DNA of 64,000 nucleotides. Source: Cupriavidus gilardii. GTDB lineage: Bacteria; Pseudomonadota; Gammaproteobacteria; Burkholderiales; Burkholderiaceae. A program made the translations under genes and the position numbers. Shown here in pieces: positions 7,306 through 15,504 of this stretch. Position 1 is the stretch's first letter; each line of letters opens with the position of its first letter. Under the pieces are notes generated by a model that made no database searches, was not told where the DNA came from, and was given only the letters and a program-made list of their open reading frames with translations. Location: contig NZ_VZOV01000005.1 in NCBI RefSeq assembly GCF_008801915.1, forward strand, positions 1-64,000, read 5' to 3'.

Positions 7306-10113
7306 ATGGTGATGCTGTGGCTGATTGCGCTGCCGCTCGGCGCGGCGATGCTGACGCCGCTGGTCGGCCGCCATCTGCGCCCGCTGACCGCGCCGCTGGT
7401 GCTCGGCACGCCGATGATCGGACTGGCCCTGCTGGCCAGCGTACGGCACGAGATCTTCAGCGGCGAGGTGCTGGCCTGGCGCATGCCATGGCTCGACGGC
7501 CTGGGCCTTGCGCTGAGCCTGCGCCTGGACGGCCTGTCCTTCGCCTTCTCGCTGCTGGTGCTGGGCATCGGCCTGCTGGTGCTGCTGTACGCGCGCTACT
7601 ACCTGTCGCGCAGCCAATCGACCGCGCGCTTCTTCGCGCTGCTGCTGCTGTTCATGGCCGCGATGCTCGGCGTGGTGCTGTCGAGCAATCTGCTGCTGCT
7701 GGTCGTGTTCTGGGAACTGACCAGCATCGTCTCGTTCCTGCTGATCGGCTTCTGGTCGTATCGCTCCGATGCGCGCAAGGGCGCGCGCATGGCGCTGACG
7801 ATCACAGGCGGCGGCGGTCTCGCGCTGCTGGCCGGGGTGCTGCTGCTCGGCCATATCTGCGGCAGCATGGAGCTGTCGGACGTGATCGCCAGCGCCGGCA
7901 CCGCGCAGAAACACCCGCTGTATCCGCCGATGATCGTGCTGGTGCTGCTCGCGGTCTTCACCAAGTCGGCGCAGTTTCCGTTCCACTTCTGGCTGCCGCA
8001 TGCGATGGCGGCACCGACCCCGGTCTCGGCGTATCTGCACTCGGCGACGATGGTCAAGGCCGGCGTGTTCCTGCTGGCCAGGCTGTATCCGGTGCTCGAG
8101 GGCACCGACTGGTGGTTCTACATGCTGAGCCTGACCGGACTCGCCACGCTGGTGGTCGGTGCCGGCATGGCGCTGCTGCAGCGGGATCTGAAGGGGCTGC
8201 TGGCCTATTCCACGATCAGCCACCTGGGCCTGATCACGCTGCTGTTCGGGCTCGATACCGGCCTGAGCACCGTGGCGGCGCTGTTCCACATCATGAACCA
8301 CGCGGTGTTCAAGGCCTCGCTGTTCATGGCCGCCGGCATCATCGACCACGAAACCGGCACGCGCGATCTGGGCCGCCTGCGCGGGCTGCGCCGCTACATG
8401 CCGCACACCGCGCTGCTGGCGATCGTCGCGTCGCTGGCGATGGCGGGCGTGCCGCTGCTGAACGGCTTCCTCAGCAAGGAGATGTTCTTCGGCGAGACGC
8501 TGGCGCAGGGTCTGCTCGGTCCGTTCAACTGGACCATTCCTGCGCTGGCGACCGCGGCCGGCGCGCTGACGGTGGCGTACTCGCTGCGCTTCATTCACGG
8601 CGTGTTCTTCGACGGCGAGCCCGACGACCTGCCGCACCACCCGCCGCACGAGCCGCCGCGCTGGATGAAGATTCCGGTCGAGATCCTGGTGGTCACGTGC
8701 CTGGTGGTGGGGCTGTTCCCCAACCACACCATCGGCGGCCTGCTCGATGCGGCCGCGCGCGGCACCATGGGCGCGCCGCTGCCGATCTACAGCCTGAGCC
8801 CGTGGCATGGCTTCAATCTGCCGCTGGCGATGAGCGCCTTGTCGATGGCCGCCGGCGGCGCGCTGTTCTTCCTGCGCCGCGATTCGTTCCGCCACTATCA
8901 CGCGAAGCTGCCGCAGCTGAACGCGCGCGACCGCTTCGAGGATGCGATCGAACGGATCGAGCGCGCCGCCGGACGCATCGCGCTGCTGTTCGAGAACGGT
9001 TCGCTGCAGCGCTATCTGGCCTTCGCGATCGCGGCCATGGTGCTGCTGCCGGCGCGCTACCTGTTCGACCTGGAGCGGGCCCAGGGACCGGCCCCGCTGT
9101 CGGACGTCGATCCGGTCACGGCGGCCGGCCTGGCCTTGCTGGCAATCGGCGCCATTGCCGTGGTGGCGGCGCGCCGGCAGCGCGTGGTGGCGCTGCTGAT
9201 GGCGAGCCTGTGCGGGCTGATGGTGGCGCTCGCCTTCACGCGCTTTTCGGCGCCCGACCTGGCGCTGACGCAGATCTCGGTCGAAGTGGTGACCATCATC
9301 CTGCTGGTGCTCGCGCTGTACTTCCTGCCGGCCGATCTGCCCGAGCGGGCCGGCACCGCGCGGCACCTGCGCGATGCCGCGCTGGCGCTGGCGGGCGGCG
9401 GCACCGTCGGCGTGGCCGCGTTCGCGGTGATGACGCGCCCGCACCAGACCATTGCCGACTTCTTCATCGCGCACAGCGTGCCGGGCGGCGGCGGACATAA
9501 CGTGGTCAACGTGATCCTGGTCGACTTCCGCGGTTTCGATACGCTGGGCGAGATCTGCGTGCTGCTGATTGCCGGCCTTGGCGTCCATGCGCTGCTCAAG
9601 GGCCTGCGCCTGCCGGCGCCGACCGCCGGCCCCAACGACATGCCGTGGTCGCGCCAGAGCCATCCGCTGCTGCTCGCGATCCTGGCGCGGCTGATGCTGC
9701 CGCTGACGATGCTGGTGGCGGTCTTCATGCTGCTGCGCGGGCATCAGCTGCCCGGCGGCGGCTTCGTCGCCGCGCTGATCACCGCGGTGGCGCTGCTGCT
9801 GCAATACATCGCCAGCGGCGTGCTGTGGACCGAGTCGCGCATCACGCTGCATCATCGCGCGATCGCCGGCGCCGGCATCCTGGTCGCCGGGCTGGTGGGC
9901 CTGGGCAGCTGGGCGTTCGGCTATCCGTACCTGACCACCACGTTCGGCCACTTCGATCTGCCCTGGATCGGCGACATCGAACTGGCGACCGCCTTGCTGT
10001 TCGACCTCGGCGTCTATCTGACCGTGGTCGGCACCGTGCTGCTGATCGTGTCCCACCTCGGCGTGCGCGACAAGCGGGTGGCCGCCGCGCGCGAGATCGC
10101 GGAGACCGCCTGA
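7306..10113 (+). CDS. mrpA: Mrp/Pha cation:proton antiporter subunit A (A-B fusion)
   Basis: A 935-residue polytopic membrane protein. Residues about 1-500 resemble proton-pumping complex I subunits (NuoL/NuoM), with a conserved HFWLPHAMAAPTPVSAYLHSA segment. The C-terminal part carries the MrpA extension and then an MrpB-like domain (LPGGGFVAALITA near residue 810), as in PhaAB-type fused systems. It is the largest subunit of a multi-subunit antiporter exchanging Na+ or K+ for H+ and contributes to pH and salt homeostasis. GGAG lies 7 bases before the ATG at 7306; the upstream frame extension is poor in coding character. The stop overlaps the next start (TGATG). Confidence 0.93.
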   Translation: MVMLWLIALPLGAAMLTPLVGRHLRPLTAPLVLGTPMIGLALLASVRHEIFSGEVLAWRMPWLDGLGLALSLRLDGLSFAFSLLVLGIGLLVLLYARYYLSRSQSTARFFALLLLFMAAMLGVVLSSNLLLLVVFWELTSIVSFLLIGFWSYRSDARKGARMALTITGGGGLALLAGVLLLGHICGSMELSDVIASAGTAQKHPLYPPMIVLVLLAVFTKSAQFPFHFWLPHAMAAPTPVSAYLHSATMVKAGVFLLARLYPVLEGTDWWFYMLSLTGLATLVVGAGMALLQRDLKGLLAYSTISHLGLITLLFGLDTGLSTVAALFHIMNHAVFKASLFMAAGIIDHETGTRDLGRLRGLRRYMPHTALLAIVASLAMAGVPLLNGFLSKEMFFGETLAQGLLGPFNWTIPALATAAGALTVAYSLRFIHGVFFDGEPDDLPHHPPHEPPRWMKIPVEILVVTCLVVGLFPNHTIGGLLDAAARGTMGAPLPIYSLSPWHGFNLPLAMSALSMAAGGALFFLRRDSFRHYHAKLPQLNARDRFEDAIERIERAAGRIALLFENGSLQRYLAFAIAAMVLLPARYLFDLERAQGPAPLSDVDPVTAAGLALLAIGAIAVVAARRQRVVALLMASLCGLMVALAFTRFSAPDLALTQISVEVVTIILLVLALYFLPADLPERAGTARHLRDAALALAGGGTVGVAAFAVMTRPHQTIADFFIAHSVPGGGGHNVVNVILVDFRGFDTLGEICVLLIAGLGVHALLKGLRLPAPTAGPNDMPWSRQSHPLLLAILARLMLPLTMLVAVFMLLRGHQLPGGGFVAALITAVALLLQYIASGVLWTESRITLHHRAIAGAGILVAGLVGLGSWAFGYPYLTTTFGHFDLPWIGDIELATALLFDLGVYLTVVGTVLLIVSHLGVRDKRVAAAREIAETA

Positions 10114-10586
10114 TGGAAGCGGTATTTGCTGCCGCCATCGGCGTGCTTGCCGCCTGCGGGATCTATCTGGTACTGCGTGCGCGCACCTTTTCCGTGGTGC
10201 TTGGCCTGACGCTGATGACCTATGCGGTCACGCTGTTCCTGCTCGGCATGGGCCGGCTGACGACCGGCAAGCCGCCGATCATCGCGCCCGGCGCGCAGTA
10301 TGCGGACCCATTGCCACAGGCGCTTGTGCTGACGGCGATCGTGATCGGCTTTGCGATGACCGCGTTCGTCATGGTGCTGGCGCTGCGTTCGCGCGCCTTG
10401 CGTGGCAGCGATCATGTCGACGGCGACGAGCCGCCCGATCCGGCGTCGGCGCCGGGGCAGCCGCGCGAGCCCGAACGTCCCGAGGATGCCGAGCGCGCGC
10501 GCTCGTCCGCGCCCGCCGCCGCACCGGCGGCCGCGCCGACCGCCGCGCCGTCCGTGCCATCGCCGGCCAGCGAGGAGGCGCGATGA
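10113..10586 (+). CDS. mrpC: Mrp/Pha antiporter subunit C
   Basis: A 157-residue NuoK-like subunit with three transmembrane helices in residues 1-95 and the family signature SVVLGLTLMTYAVTLFLLGMG. The ATG overlaps the subunit A stop by one base, and its own stop overlaps mrpD (ATGA), so translation is probably coupled. Unlike ordinary MrpC (about 110-125 residues), it ends with roughly 50 hydrophilic residues rich in Pro, Ala and Glu that look disordered and face the cytoplasm by the usual topology. The tail is not part of the known fold. Confidence 0.92.
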   Translation: MEAVFAAAIGVLAACGIYLVLRARTFSVVLGLTLMTYAVTLFLLGMGRLTTGKPPIIAPGAQYADPLPQALVLTAIVIGFAMTAFVMVLALRSRALRGSDHVDGDEPPDPASAPGQPREPERPEDAERARSSAPAAAPAAAPTAAPSVPSPASEEAR

Positions 10587-12133
10587 ATCACGCGATGCTG
10601 CTGCCCATCCTGGTGCCGCTGTTCAGCGCCGGCCTGCTGGTGGTGATGCCGGCGCGCTGGCGCACACGTTCGCGCTGGCTCGGCGTGCTGGCCACGCTGG
10701 CGCTGCTGCCGATTGCGGCGGACCTGGTGGCTCAGGCGGACAGCGGCCACATCGCGGTCTACGCGCTGGGCAACTGGGCCGCGCCGTTCGGCATCGTGCT
10801 GCAGCTGGACCGGCTCGCGGCGCTGATGCTGCTGCTGACGGCGCTGCTCGGCGCGGCGTCAGTGCTGAGCGCCGGCGAGCGCGATACCCGCGCCGGCTGG
10901 CATTTCGACGCCTTGTTCCAGTTCCAGCTGATGGGCCTGAACGGCGCCTTCCTCGCCGGCGATCTGTTCAACCTGTTCGTGTTCTTCGAGATTCTGCTGA
11001 TCGCCTCGTACGCGCTGCTGGTCCACGGCGGCGGCAGCGAGCGGATCGGCGCCGGGCTGCATTACGTCGTGCTCAATCTGGTCGGCTCGTCGTTCTTCCT
11101 GCTGGCGATCGGCGTGCTGTACGGCATCACCGGCACGCTGAACATGGCGGACCTGGGCGAGCGGCTGGCGCGGCTGGCGCCGTCCGAGGTGCCGCTGGCG
11201 CTGGCGGCCGGCGCGATGCTGATGCTGGTGTTCGGCCTGAAGGCCGCGATCTTTCCGCTGTCGTTCTGGTTGCCGCGCGCCTATGCCGCCGCGGCCGGTC
11301 CGGTGGCCGCGCTGTTCGCGATCATGACCAAGGTCGGCGTCTACGCGATCCTGCGCTGCCACGCCCTGCTGTTCGACGGCGGACGGAGCTGGTTCGGCGC
11401 CTTCATGCACCACTGGCTGTGGTGGCTGGCGATCGTCACGATGATGCTGGCAGCATGCGGCGCGCTGGCGGCGCGTTCGATGAAACGGCTGACCGGCTAT
11501 CTGGTGCTGGTGTCGGTCGGACTGCTGTGCGCCGGCGTATCGATCCAGACGCCGCAGGCCTGGAGCGCGACGCTGTACTACCTGGCCAGCACCACGGTCG
11601 GCACCGCGGCGCTGTTCCTGCTGGCCGATTCGCTCGAAATGCGGTCGGGCAGGATGCCGGTCGGCGGCGGCATTTCGCGGCTGGCCGGCACGCTGTACCT
11701 GGCCGCGGCGATTGCCGTGGTCGGGCTGCCGCCGCTGTCCGGCTTCATCGGCAAGGTGATGCTGATGCAGGCGGTGCCGCTCCATGGCGAGTGGAATGGC
11801 GCGGCGGTGCTGTGGCCGGCGGTGCTGGTATCGAGCCTGGCGCTGATCGTCGCGATCAGCCGTACCGGCAGCCGGCTGCTGTGGCAGGGGCCGGCGGCCG
11901 CTGCCGCCCATGAGCACGGCATGGTGACGCGCCCCGAGGCCAGTACGCCGCCGGTGCGCCGGCCGGACGCGGCCAAGCTGGCCTGCTGTGCGTTGCTGCT
12001 GGCCTGCAGCGTGGCGCTGGTCGTGTTCGCGCGGCCCTTGTCCGGCTATCTGGATGCGACCGCGCTGCAACTGCTCGACCGCGCCGCCTATACGCGCGCG
12101 GTGCTGGCCGCGCCGACGGAGCCGGCACGATGA
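10583..12133 (+). CDS. mrpD: Mrp/Pha antiporter subunit D
   Basis: A 516-residue polytopic NuoN/NuoM-like subunit. It shows the AIFPLSFWLPRAYAAAAGPVAALFA segment typical of proton-translocating antiporter domains, with the key Lys/Glu of MrpD-type proteins in transmembrane context (FVFFEILLIASYALL, FGLKAAIFP). AGGAGG lies just before the ATG. It overlaps mrpC and mrpE by four bases each (ATGA), as expected for stoichiometric assembly of the complex in the inner membrane. Confidence 0.94.
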   Translation: MNHAMLLPILVPLFSAGLLVVMPARWRTRSRWLGVLATLALLPIAADLVAQADSGHIAVYALGNWAAPFGIVLQLDRLAALMLLLTALLGAASVLSAGERDTRAGWHFDALFQFQLMGLNGAFLAGDLFNLFVFFEILLIASYALLVHGGGSERIGAGLHYVVLNLVGSSFFLLAIGVLYGITGTLNMADLGERLARLAPSEVPLALAAGAMLMLVFGLKAAIFPLSFWLPRAYAAAAGPVAALFAIMTKVGVYAILRCHALLFDGGRSWFGAFMHHWLWWLAIVTMMLAACGALAARSMKRLTGYLVLVSVGLLCAGVSIQTPQAWSATLYYLASTTVGTAALFLLADSLEMRSGRMPVGGGISRLAGTLYLAAAIAVVGLPPLSGFIGKVMLMQAVPLHGEWNGAAVLWPAVLVSSLALIVAISRTGSRLLWQGPAAAAAHEHGMVTRPEASTPPVRRPDAAKLACCALLLACSVALVVFARPLSGYLDATALQLLDRAAYTRAVLAAPTEPAR

Positions 12134-12633
12134 TGCGGCGCCTGTTGCCCCATCCCTGGCTCAGCGCGATGCTGCTCGCGGTGTGGCTGCTGCTGGGCAA
12201 TGCCGCCGCGCCGGGCGACTGGCTGGTGGGCGCGCTGCTGGCCTGGGCCATCGGCCTGCGCGTGGAGCGGCGGCTGTGGCTGCGGCCGCTGCGGCTGGCG
12301 CGGCCGGGCCTCGCGCTGCGTTTGATCTGGCACGTCGCCGTCGACATCGTCGTCGCCAACGTGCATGTCGCGTGGCTGGTGCTGGTGCGCGGCGCGCGCC
12401 TGCAGCCGGCGTTCATCGAGCTTCCGCTCGAATCCGAGCACGAGATCGCGCTGACCGCGCTGATCAGCATCGTGTCCCTGAGCCCCGGCACCGTGTGCGC
12501 CGAACTGAGCGACGACCGCCGCTGTCTGCTGATCCACGTGCTGGATCTGGATGATGCGGACGCGATGATCGCGCGCATCAAGTCGCGCTACGAGGCGCCG
12601 TTGAGGGAGATCTTCCTATGCTTGCCGTCGTGA
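12130..12633 (+). CDS. mrpE: Mrp/Pha antiporter subunit E
   Basis: A 167-residue subunit with two N-terminal membrane segments and a C-terminal soluble domain. It has the family motif SIVSLSPGTVCAELSDDRRCLLIHVLDLDD (positions about 115-145). MrpE is needed for stable assembly or full exchange activity in known systems. It overlaps mrpD by 4 bases and mrpF by 16 bases. Confidence 0.92.
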   Translation: MMRRLLPHPWLSAMLLAVWLLLGNAAAPGDWLVGALLAWAIGLRVERRLWLRPLRLARPGLALRLIWHVAVDIVVANVHVAWLVLVRGARLQPAFIELPLESEHEIALTALISIVSLSPGTVCAELSDDRRCLLIHVLDLDDADAMIARIKSRYEAPLREIFLCLPS

Positions 12634-12893
12634 TTCCGGTTTCGCTGGCGATGCTCGGCATCGCCTTCCTGCTGACGCTGCTGCGGCTGCTGATCGGCCC
12701 CACCTTGCCGGACCGCATCGTCGCGCTCGACACGTTGAACATCAATGCGATCGCGCTGATCGTCGTGTTCGGCATCTGGCTCGGCTCGGCGCAGTTCTTC
12801 GAGGTGGCGCTGCTGCTGGCGGTGATGGGGTTCATCGGTACCGTCGCGCTGACCAAGTACCTGCAGCGCGGCGACATCATCGAGCTGAAGTAG
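12618..12893 (+). CDS. mrpF: Mrp/Pha antiporter subunit F
   Basis: A 91-residue protein with three transmembrane helices and the MrpF signature RLLIGPTLPDRIVALDTLN. The start lies inside the end of mrpE (GGGAGA upstream within the mrpE coding sequence). It is a small structural subunit of the antiporter complex; bile-salt or cation efflux has been reported for some homologues. Confidence 0.92.
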   Translation: MLAVVIPVSLAMLGIAFLLTLLRLLIGPTLPDRIVALDTLNINAIALIVVFGIWLGSAQFFEVALLLAVMGFIGTVALTKYLQRGDIIELK

Positions 12894-12902
12894 GGAGCCG
12901 CG

Positions 12903-13295
12903 ATGCCGTTCTACCTCGAAGCCATCGTCTGCGCGCTGCTGCTGATCGGCAGCCTGTTTACGCTGGTCGGCGCGATCGGCCTGCTGCGCCTGCCGGACTT
13001 CTTCATGCGGCTGCACGGGCCGACCAAATCGACCACGCTCGGCGTCGGCGGCGTGGTAATTGCCTCGGTGGTCTACTTCAGCAGCGTGGGAGAGGGCTGG
13101 AGCCTGCACGAGATCCTGCTGACCGCCTTCCTGTTCCTGACCGCGCCGATCAGCGCGCATATGCTGGCCAAGGCGGCGATGCAGCAGCGCGTACCGGTCC
13201 ATCCGCCCACGCGCGGCCGGCCCTGGCTGACCGATCGCGGCGCCGAGTCCGAGCCGGACGACGATGGCGGAGAGGACGGCGCCGGCGGGCGCTAG
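12903..13295 (+). CDS. mrpG: Mrp/Pha antiporter subunit G
   Basis: A 130-residue subunit with three transmembrane helices. The family motif GLLRLPDFFMRLHGPTKSTTLG sits between helices 1 and 2. GGGAG precedes the ATG, nine bases after mrpF. The C-terminal 30 residues are charged and Gly/Asp-rich. It ends the operon; its last four bases overlap the stop of the converging udgX gene, leaving no room for a separate terminator. Confidence 0.92.
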   Translation: MPFYLEAIVCALLLIGSLFTLVGAIGLLRLPDFFMRLHGPTKSTTLGVGGVVIASVVYFSSVGEGWSLHEILLTAFLFLTAPISAHMLAKAAMQQRVPVHPPTRGRPWLTDRGAESEPDDDGGEDGAGGR

Positions 13296-14050
13296 GATTT
13301 TGCCGCTGGCCGAGGCTTGAGCGCCGGCTGCGCGCGCGGCCTGCGAGCAGCGTTGGATGCGGGCGCCGCAGTCCGCTTGGTCACCGTCCCGCTGGCGCTC
13401 TTGCGCGCGCGCTTGCCGCTGAACTTCGCGGCCAGCTTCAAGGCCGCGACGATTTCATCGAAGGCCGCTTCGCGCGCCGCGGGATCGGGCACGCGCAACG
13501 CATAGGACGGGTGGTAGGTCGGTATCACGGTGCGGCCCTCATGCTCGATCGGCTGGCGCAGCACCTTGCGCAGCGACGTCGCCTTGACGCCCAGCACGGC
13601 CTTCAGCGCCGTCGCACCGAGTGCCACCACCACGCGCGGGGCAACCCGATCCAGTTCGTCCTCGAGCCAGTAGCCGCACGCCTCGATCTCGCGTTGTGCC
13701 GGCGTCTTGTGCAAGCGCCGCTTGCCGCGCAGTTCCCATTTGAAATGTTTGACCGCGTTGGTCAGGAATACCGACTCGCGCGACAAGCCGGCCTTCTCGA
13801 ACGCTTCGTCGAGCAGCCGGCCCGCGGGGCCGACGAAGGCCTTGCCGGCGAGGTCCTCCTGATTGCCCGGCTGTTCGCCGACCACCATCACCGGCGCCGG
13901 CGTCGGGCCGTCGCCGGGCACGCCGTGGGTGGCATTGCGCCACAGGTCGCAGCGGCGGCAGGCATCGAGCGTGGCGGGCCGCTGGTCGGACGGTTCCGGC
14001 GCGTGGCCGGGCGCGGCGTCGGGTGGGGTGGGGTGGGATGGCGAGGACAT
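13292..14050 (-). CDS. udgX: UdgX-type uracil-DNA glycosylase (uracil-DNA cross-linking family)
   Basis: A 252-residue member of the uracil-DNA glycosylase superfamily. Motif A reads GEQPG (58-62), followed by the FVGPAG loop and NAVKHFKW. The distinguishing feature is the basic loop KRRLHK (110-115). In characterised UdgX the histidine of KRRIH attacks the deoxyribose and links the enzyme covalently to DNA after uracil removal; H114 is the equivalent here. C31 and C34 (CRRC) and C125 fit the family's iron-sulfur site. The C-terminal 45 residues are a Lys/Arg/Ala-rich tail that may bind DNA. It lies downstream of chrA and behind a four-copy 11-bp repeat. Confidence 0.85.
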   Translation of the reverse strand: MSSPSHPTPPDAAPGHAPEPSDQRPATLDACRRCDLWRNATHGVPGDGPTPAPVMVVGEQPGNQEDLAGKAFVGPAGRLLDEAFEKAGLSRESVFLTNAVKHFKWELRGKRRLHKTPAQREIEACGYWLEDELDRVAPRVVVALGATALKAVLGVKATSLRKVLRQPIEHEGRTVIPTYHPSYALRVPDPAAREAAFDEIVAALKLAAKFSGKRARKSASGTVTKRTAAPASNAARRPRAQPALKPRPAAKS

Positions 14051-14140
14051 GGCGCGTGGCTGGCGGTGCTGCGCAACCGCATACGTGGTTCAAGCACGCC
14101 GCATGCCAACGGCGCCGCGTTCGATCCGCCGGGATCGGCG

Positions 14141-14178
14141 CACAGCGGGATCACAGCGCGATCACAGCGGGATCACAG
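14141..14178. repeat. 11-bp tandem repeat upstream of udgX
   Basis: On the minus strand CTGTGATCCCG, CTGTGATCGCG, CTGTGATCCCG and CTGTG follow one another; CACAG recurs on the plus strand at 14141, 14152, 14163 and 14174, exactly 11 bp apart. One helical turn per unit puts the same bases on one face of DNA. The array covers the chrA stop codon and the start of the 122-bp gap before udgX. Confidence 0.8.
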
Positions 14179-15456
14179 TGGCAAGAGCGACAACCCCCAA
14201 CCCCCGAACGCGCAGGCCAGCACCACCAGCCACGGCGGCAGCTTCCAGAACATCAGCGCCACCAGCGCCGCGAGCGCCAGCGCGAAGTCGGCCGGCCGGT
14301 GAATCGCGCTGGTCCAGACCGGGTCGTACAGGGCCGCCAGCAGCACGCCGACCACCGCGGCATTGACGCCGGCGAGCGCCCCCTGCGCATGGGGGCTGCG
14401 GCGCAGCCGTTCCCAGAACGGCAGCGCGCCGCCGACCAGCAGGAATGAAGGCAGGAAGATCGCGACCAGGCACAGGGCGCCGCCGGCCCAGCCGCTCGGC
14501 TCGATCCGCATCGCGGCGCCGAGGAAGGCGGCGAAGGTGAACAGCGGACCGGGCACCGCCTGGGCCGCGCCGTAGCCGGCCAGGAAGGCGTCGTTGTCGA
14601 CCCAGCCGGTGGGAACCACGGCCGCCTGCAGCAGCGGCAGCACCACGTGGCCACCACCGAACACCAGCGAGCCGGCCCGGTAGAACGCATCGATCAGCGC
14701 CAGCGCCTGGCCGGCCCAGGCTTGCGCCGCCAGGGGCAGCAGGACAAGCAATGCGGCGAACAGCAATAGCAGCAGCGCGCCGAGGCGGCGGCCGATGGCG
14801 ATCGGCAACACGTCGTGCTCGACGGTCGGCGCGGTCTTCAGCATCGCGCGGCCGAGCAATGCGGCCACCGCCATCACCATGACCTGGGCCAGCGCCCCCG
14901 GCACCAGCACCACCACGCAGGCCGCGACCGCGGCGATCGTCGCGCGCGGGCGGTCCGGGCACAGCGAGCGGCCCATGCCCCAGACCGCCTGCGCCACCAC
15001 CGCGACCGCGACGATCTTCAGCCCGGCCAGCATGCCGGCAGGCAGCACATTGCCCCACGTCGACAGGGTCAGCGCGAACAGGATCAGCGCGATGGCCGAG
15101 GGCAGCGTGAAGCCGACCCAGGCCGCCAACATGCCGGCAAGGCCCGCGCGCGACAGCCCGATCGCCATGCCGACCTGGCTGCTGGCCGGTCCCGGCAGGA
15201 ACTGGCACAGCGCGACCAGATCGGCATAGACGCGCTCGCCGAACCAGCGCCGGCGCACCACGAACTCCTGACGGAAGTAGCCCAGGTGGGCGACCGGGCC
15301 GCCGAAGGAGGTCAGGCCCAGCCGCAGGAAGGCCACGAACACCTCCCACACCGGATGGCGGTTGGGGGCGAGGGGATGGCCGTCGGTGGCCGGCATCGGT
15401 TCTGGTTCCATGGCGCTGACTGGTGCGAACGTCGGCTCGAGTGCAGGGAGCGCCAT
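14173..15456 (-). CDS. chrA: chromate transporter, two-domain ChrA (CHR superfamily)
   Basis: A 427-residue inner-membrane protein with two homologous CHR halves. The first holds FLRLGLTSFGGPVAHLGYFR and QFLPGPASSQVGMAIG; the second holds FGGGHVVLPLL and AVPGPLFTFAAFLGA. The two FGGP/FGGG and PGP signatures are the family marks. Long-chain ChrA proteins export chromate from the cytoplasm. A short ORF-like N-terminal stretch before PNRHPVWEVF is poorly conserved in character; starts at 15456, 15411 or 15396 are all possible. No chrB or other chromate gene is adjacent, so the substrate is inferred from family only. Confidence 0.88.
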   Translation of the reverse strand: MALPALEPTFAPVSAMEPEPMPATDGHPLAPNRHPVWEVFVAFLRLGLTSFGGPVAHLGYFRQEFVVRRRWFGERVYADLVALCQFLPGPASSQVGMAIGLSRAGLAGMLAAWVGFTLPSAIALILFALTLSTWGNVLPAGMLAGLKIVAVAVVAQAVWGMGRSLCPDRPRATIAAVAACVVVLVPGALAQVMVMAVAALLGRAMLKTAPTVEHDVLPIAIGRRLGALLLLLFAALLVLLPLAAQAWAGQALALIDAFYRAGSLVFGGGHVVLPLLQAAVVPTGWVDNDAFLAGYGAAQAVPGPLFTFAAFLGAAMRIEPSGWAGGALCLVAIFLPSFLLVGGALPFWERLRRSPHAQGALAGVNAAVVGVLLAALYDPVWTSAIHRPADFALALAALVALMFWKLPPWLVVLACAFGGWGLSLLPL

Positions 15457-15504
15457 GGTAGCGCAGCGCGATGACGCCGCGCGGCAGGGCCGGCTACCGC
15501 ATCG

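Noticed and set aside
7171-10056. A 961-codon minus-strand frame opposite mrpA
   Set aside because: It has the same shadow composition (Gln/His/Arg-rich), no initiation signal, and its sense partner is a clear antiporter subunit.
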